From DATKCA01 sp035544675 (GTDB taxonomy: Bacteria; Acidobacteriota; Thermoanaerobaculia; Gp7-AA8): a stretch of 55,384 nucleotides of DNA. Both the position numbers and the translations under genes were made by a program. Shown here one piece after another: positions 51,656 through 55,384 of this stretch; the stretch's first letter is position 1; each line of letters starts with the position of its first letter. Location of the stretch: positions 1 through 55,384 of the forward strand of contig DATKCA010000135.1 in NCBI GenBank assembly GCA_035544675.1, written 5' to 3'. The notes under the pieces are model-generated. The model saw nothing but the letters and a program-made list of their open reading frames with translations, did not search any database and was not told where the DNA came from.

Positions 51656-54600
51656 GTGAACATCAGAGTACTCGCTGCGGCCTCCCTGGCCGCCCTCTCT
51701 CTTCCCGCGCTCGCTCAGTCCACGAATCTCATTCAGAACGGCAGTTTCGAGATGAATGGCGGGCCGAACTCCAACCTGCTGCCCGGTTGGTCGATCGTGG
51801 ACGAGCAGGGTGGAAACGGGACCTGGGTGGCCCAGACGGGAACCACGGGACCGGTGACGAGCACCTGCGGACCCGATGACGTCGAGCCTCCCCCGGATGG
51901 CTCGTTTGCGGCGATGACCACGCAGGCGGCGGAGGGATCGCACGTGCTGTACCAGGACGTCATCATTCCGGCCGGCAGCGCGCCGGTGCTCTCGTTCCGG
52001 TATTACATCCGCAGCGCGGCCGACTTCGTCGGGTCCGACAGCCTGAGCATAGAGGCGCGCCCCAATCAGCAGTTCCGTGTCGATGTCATCGACCCGGCAT
52101 CGAACCCGTTCACCCTGAACGTCCTGCAGAACGTCCTGGCCATCGGTCCCGGGAATCCTCGCCGGTTCGGCTACCAGACTCAGACGGCCACGCTCGCCGG
52201 TCTCGGTGGCCGAACCGTCCGCATCCGCTTCGCCGAGGTGGATACGCAGGGCTGTTTCTATGCCGGTGTGGTGATGTGCGGCTGCAGATCGGCGTCAGTG
52301 ATCCGGCGCAGGCGATCGTGCGATTCACCGCCGTTCCGACGACGGTCCCGTTCGGCGGCGCGACGACTCTCACATGGATCACACAGAACGCCACGTCGGT
52401 GGAGATCGACAAGGGCGTCGGCCCCGTGCCGCTCAGCGGATCGCGTTCGGTCTCTCTGCAGGCGGGCGCGACCTACGTGCTCACCGCCCGCGGATCTGCT
52501 GGCACCTCACAGAGGGCGGTCTCCATCTCCGTGCGCGCGCCCGGACCTGTGATCAGGTTCAGCTCCTCCTCCGGTTTCATCCAGAAGGGCGGGATCGCTA
52601 CGCTGTCATGGACGACGACGGACGCCACCGAGGTCTCGATCGACAACGGCATCGGCGCGGTGGCGACGTCCGGATCGATCGCCGTCACGCCGTCGTCGAC
52701 GACTGAATACACGCTGACTGCGACCGGTTCCGGCGTGACGTCGTTCGCGCGCGCGACGGTGTTCGTCGATCCGGGTGACGTGCCCATCGTCTCCGTCACC
52801 TCGTTCCCCGGCGGAATCGTCGGGCTCGCCGGCGTACCTGCCGGCGCAGCCGACCGCTTCGCGCTCACGAACCTCGGCCGCGTCGGAACGACGATCACGC
52901 TCGGTCAGGACGGCGACTTTTTCACGCAGTCGCCCACTTCATTCGATCTCGCAGCCGGAGCGACCCAGGTCGTCACGATCACGTCGACGGCTGGAGCCGC
53001 CGGCAAGTACGAAGGGGCGTCGCTGCCATCGGGAGCGGGCGTGCCTTTCGGTCAGAGGATTGCGGTCCGCCTGTTTCTGGCCGCACCTCCCACCGGCACG
53101 GTCGCTCCGACGACCGCGCTGGCGCGGACCGAGATCGCTGCTCCCGCCAACGAGAACCCGAGCGGATCGGTGAGCTTCACGAACGCCGGGACCGGAGTGC
53201 TCCAGGGAATCGTCACGTCGGATGCGGCATGGCTGATTCCTCAGACCGATGTCGTCGTCATCCAGCCGGGTGCGACAAAGGAAGTGACGTTCACCACGAA
53301 CCGGGCCCTGCGGCCGGACGCGGCGTCGCCCGCCGGCGCTGCGGTGGGAACGCTGACGCTCACGTATCTCGATTTCGCGGGATCGTCGCTGGTTCACCGG
53401 ATCGCCCAAACGGGGGGCAGCTCCGGCTCCTCGTCGATCTCCGTCACGGTCGTCGACGTCGTCAAAGCCACGGCGACTCCAACGGCACCGCCGCCGCTCG
53501 CCGCAGGTGAAGTGGCGTACTTCGTTCCCGGGCTTGCTCAGCTTCCCGGGTCTTCCGGCGATGTGCTGCTGTCCGTCGCTGGCAACGCCGTCTCCGACCT
53601 CAGGCTCTACCTCGGTTCTCCCGGCGCACCGCCCGTCCTCGGATCGCTCGACCAGATTGCGCCGAACGCAGGTCTCTCACTGCCATCGATTCTTCAGAGC
53701 GTTTTCGCGAGCAACGCCGCGACCGGAACCGTGCAGGCGCGGAGCATGAACCTGCCGCGCGTGTCTCTGGCGGGGGTGCAGACCAACACGGCCAGCCCGG
53801 TGGGTACGTTCATCACCGTGCTTCCGACATTCCGCTCCGATCTCTCCGCCGCGCCGAATGCGGTCATTCACCTCGCCGGAGTGGAGAAGAGCGCGGCGCG
53901 CCTCACCAACGTATTCGTGCAGGAGGTCACCGGCGTGGCCGCGGCGGCGACGGTCGAGTATCTCGATGCAGCGGGAACCGTGTTGAGCTCGCGCCGTGAT
54001 GAGAGCATCGCCGCCTTCGGACTGCTGTCGCTGCCTGATTCCGTGCCCGCAAGCGCGGCATCGGTGCGGATCACGAACACATCGCGCACCGCAGCGAGGA
54101 TCGTCGGCTACGCCGCGGTCGTCGATCTCGGCACGCAGGATGTCTGGACCATCGTCGATTCCCAGCTGCTGACAGAATCCTCAGGCGAGCAGGTCGTCGC
54201 CGTCGTTCCATCAGCGGCGGCCGGGGCGATCACTGCGAACTCGCTGTATGTGTTGAACCCTGATGCGAGCCCGCTGCAGGTCGTCGTCGAGAATCTCGTC
54301 AACCCGGGCCGGCGTCGTGCCGTGCAATCCAATGGCGTCCTGGAATCCACGGAGGCGGTGACGATCGGTCCGCGACAGACGGTCGTGGTGCCGGTCGCTT
54401 TCAACCATGGATTGGTGCGCGTGAGGGCAGCGCGCCCCGTCGTCGTTACCGCGCGCTCGATGCAGACCATGTCCGGCCGCGCCGGCGGCTTCGGCACGGC
54501 ATTGCCGGTGCTGCCCGCGACCGCCGCGCTCACCGCGGGCCAATCGCGCCGCTTCGCCAGCGTGGACGATTCCTCGCGGGCCACCGCGGCCGCTGGAGCT

Positions 54601-54921
54601 CCCGGCACGTACCGGTCCAATGTCGGGCTGGTGGAGGTCTCGGGGCAGGATGCCGTGGTCCGGTTGACCCTGCGCTACTCGTTCAGCGCAGGCAGCAAAG
54701 CGAGCGCTCTGGGCATCAGCAGCGTGGATGTGCGGATTCCTGCGAACCGCCTGCTGATGGTGAATGAGATCGCTCGCGCGGTGATCGGCCCGTCGCGCGA
54801 TAGCCTGAGCGATCTGCGCAACACGCAGCTCGACGTGACGGTGGTCAGCGGTGGTGGCGTGTTCCCGTTCGTGCAGTCGATCGACAACGGCAGCGGCGAT
54901 TCCGCGATCCGGGTGCAGTGA
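51656..54921 (+). CDS. Secreted Ig-like / choice-of-anchor protein, split by a frameshift
   Basis: GTG 51656 begins a signal peptide (VNIRVLAAASLAALSLPALA). The first frame (to about 52271) encodes a galactose-binding-like domain (LIQNGSFEMNGGPNSNLLPG, LSFRYYIRSAADFVG) ending RIRFAEVDTQGCFYAGV. Another frame then continues DVRLQIGVSDPAQ to the stop at 54921. Inserting one A between 52271 and 52272 restores GVDDVRL, the usual end of this domain. The second part has two Ig-like repeats (TTLTWITQNATSVEIDKGVG; ATLSWTTTDATEVSIDNGIG), a BACON-like region and two further beta modules. A full product would have about 1088 aa. It is a pseudogene or a sequence error. Confidence 0.8.
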
Positions 54922-55108
54922 AGAGCGCTGCTTCGCCAGCCGCCGCAGAGTCTCGAGCTGCTCCGCCGTCCCGCGGCTCGCTCCATGGATCGACAGACGC
55001 AACGGGCTTCGCACAGAATGCTGCGGCAGTGCGTCGACCGCTTGTCGCAGTTCGCGGCACAATATAGGCACTGCAGCAGTTGTTCTCTACAAGAGAGGGG
55101 GCTCACTT

Positions 55109-55384
55109 ATGCGCCGAGCGGCGGTGCTCATCTTCAGCGCGACACTCGGGGCGCTCGCTGCAGGTCAGGAGAATGTCACTCCTCTCGAGCGCGGCCAGCC
55201 CGTCGAGCGCCAGTTGGCGGGCGGCGAGACCCATTCGTATTCCCTCGCTCTGGAAACAGGTGACTTCCTGCGCGTGGTGTTCGATCAGCGCGGCATCGAC
55301 GTCGTCGTGACCGTCTACGGACCGGATCAGCAGAAGGTCGTCGACGTGAACGCGAGTGGTGCCCGAGGAACGGAACTGCTCGAA
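55109..55384 (+). CDS. PPC-like N-terminus of a probable CHAT/TPR protein (3' end outside window)
   Basis: 92 codons are visible. ATG 55109 follows a purine-rich AGAGAGGGGG and begins a signal peptide (MRRAAVLIFSATLGALAAG). LERGQPVERQLAGGETHSYS is followed by LALETGDFLRVVFDQRGIDV and VVTVYGPDQQKVVDV, the beta-sandwich that commonly precedes TPRs and a CHAT protease domain in Acidobacteriota. The downstream domains are outside the window, so the CHAT assignment is inference from the N-terminus. Confidence 0.7.
   Translation, partial: MRRAAVLIFSATLGALAAGQENVTPLERGQPVERQLAGGETHSYSLALETGDFLRVVFDQRGIDVVVTVYGPDQQKVVDVNASGARGTELLE

Overview
The window is GC-rich bacterial chromosome (about two thirds G+C by eye) with dense genes on both strands and no rRNA, tRNA, transposase or integrase gene. 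Gene content suggests a Gram-negative, heterotrophic soil or sediment bacterium, most likely Acidobacteriota or a neighbouring phylum. The grounds are a Ser/Thr kinase fused to TPRs, TolB-propeller and Omp85 proteins, PilZ paralogues, a SpoIIE phosphatase, a DUF885 peptidase and a CHAT-type N-terminus. This is inference from gene families, since no phylogenetic marker is present.

Layout. 1-3 kb: glyoxylate shunt (malate synthase, cut by the window edge; isocitrate lyase; a 42-aa ORF). 3-10.6 kb: VWA lipoprotein, five-repeat DUF3011 protein, small zincin, a large HExxH/TolB/Omp85 outer-membrane protein, an F420-type oxidoreductase and a small membrane protein. 10.7-19.4 kb: multidomain secreted nuclease, SpoIIE phosphatase, SDR, exported MsrB-MsrA fusion, RlmA-like methyltransferase, YtxH protein. 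19.5-27.8 kb: chemoreceptor divergent from nrfHA (nitrite to ammonia), a PilZ protein with an unknown C-terminal domain, kinase-TPR protein and a lipoprotein. 27.8-36.2 kb: DUF3592 protein, AlkZ/YcaQ-like protein overlapping a beta-propeller lipoprotein, response regulator with an anti-sigma-type ATPase, two more PilZ genes, DUF885 peptidase, and an unknown lipoprotein/helical pair. 36.2-43.9 kb: TPR protein, LytS/LytTR two-component pair, Spy-like protein, a MacAB-type efflux operon, and a Crp/Fnr regulator. 44.5-48.3 kb: cytochrome P450 divergent from a class A penicillin-binding protein.

48.3-51.4 kb is the most unusual part. It looks like an integron-type gene cassette array without an integrase (a CALIN). 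Small, lower-GC genes of unrelated function (membrane proteins, an EthD-like protein, a reversed ParE/antitoxin pair, a double zinc-knuckle protein) are separated by related sites that begin RYYYAAC and end GTTRRRY. Two of these sites are both exactly 136 bp. A third junction is a head-to-head fusion of two truncated sites next to the reversed toxin-antitoxin module. After the array come a frameshifted secreted Ig-like protein and the start of a PPC/CHAT-type protein.

The window is also rich in dispersed palindromes: long CTCTGTG-based inverted repeats (arms up to 39 nt), TGGAGCGCC hairpins (two inside genes), GGACAGGCA palindromes, several heptamer tandem runs, and a 172-bp element with perfect 20-bp inverted ends that now supplies the 5' end of a lipoprotein gene.
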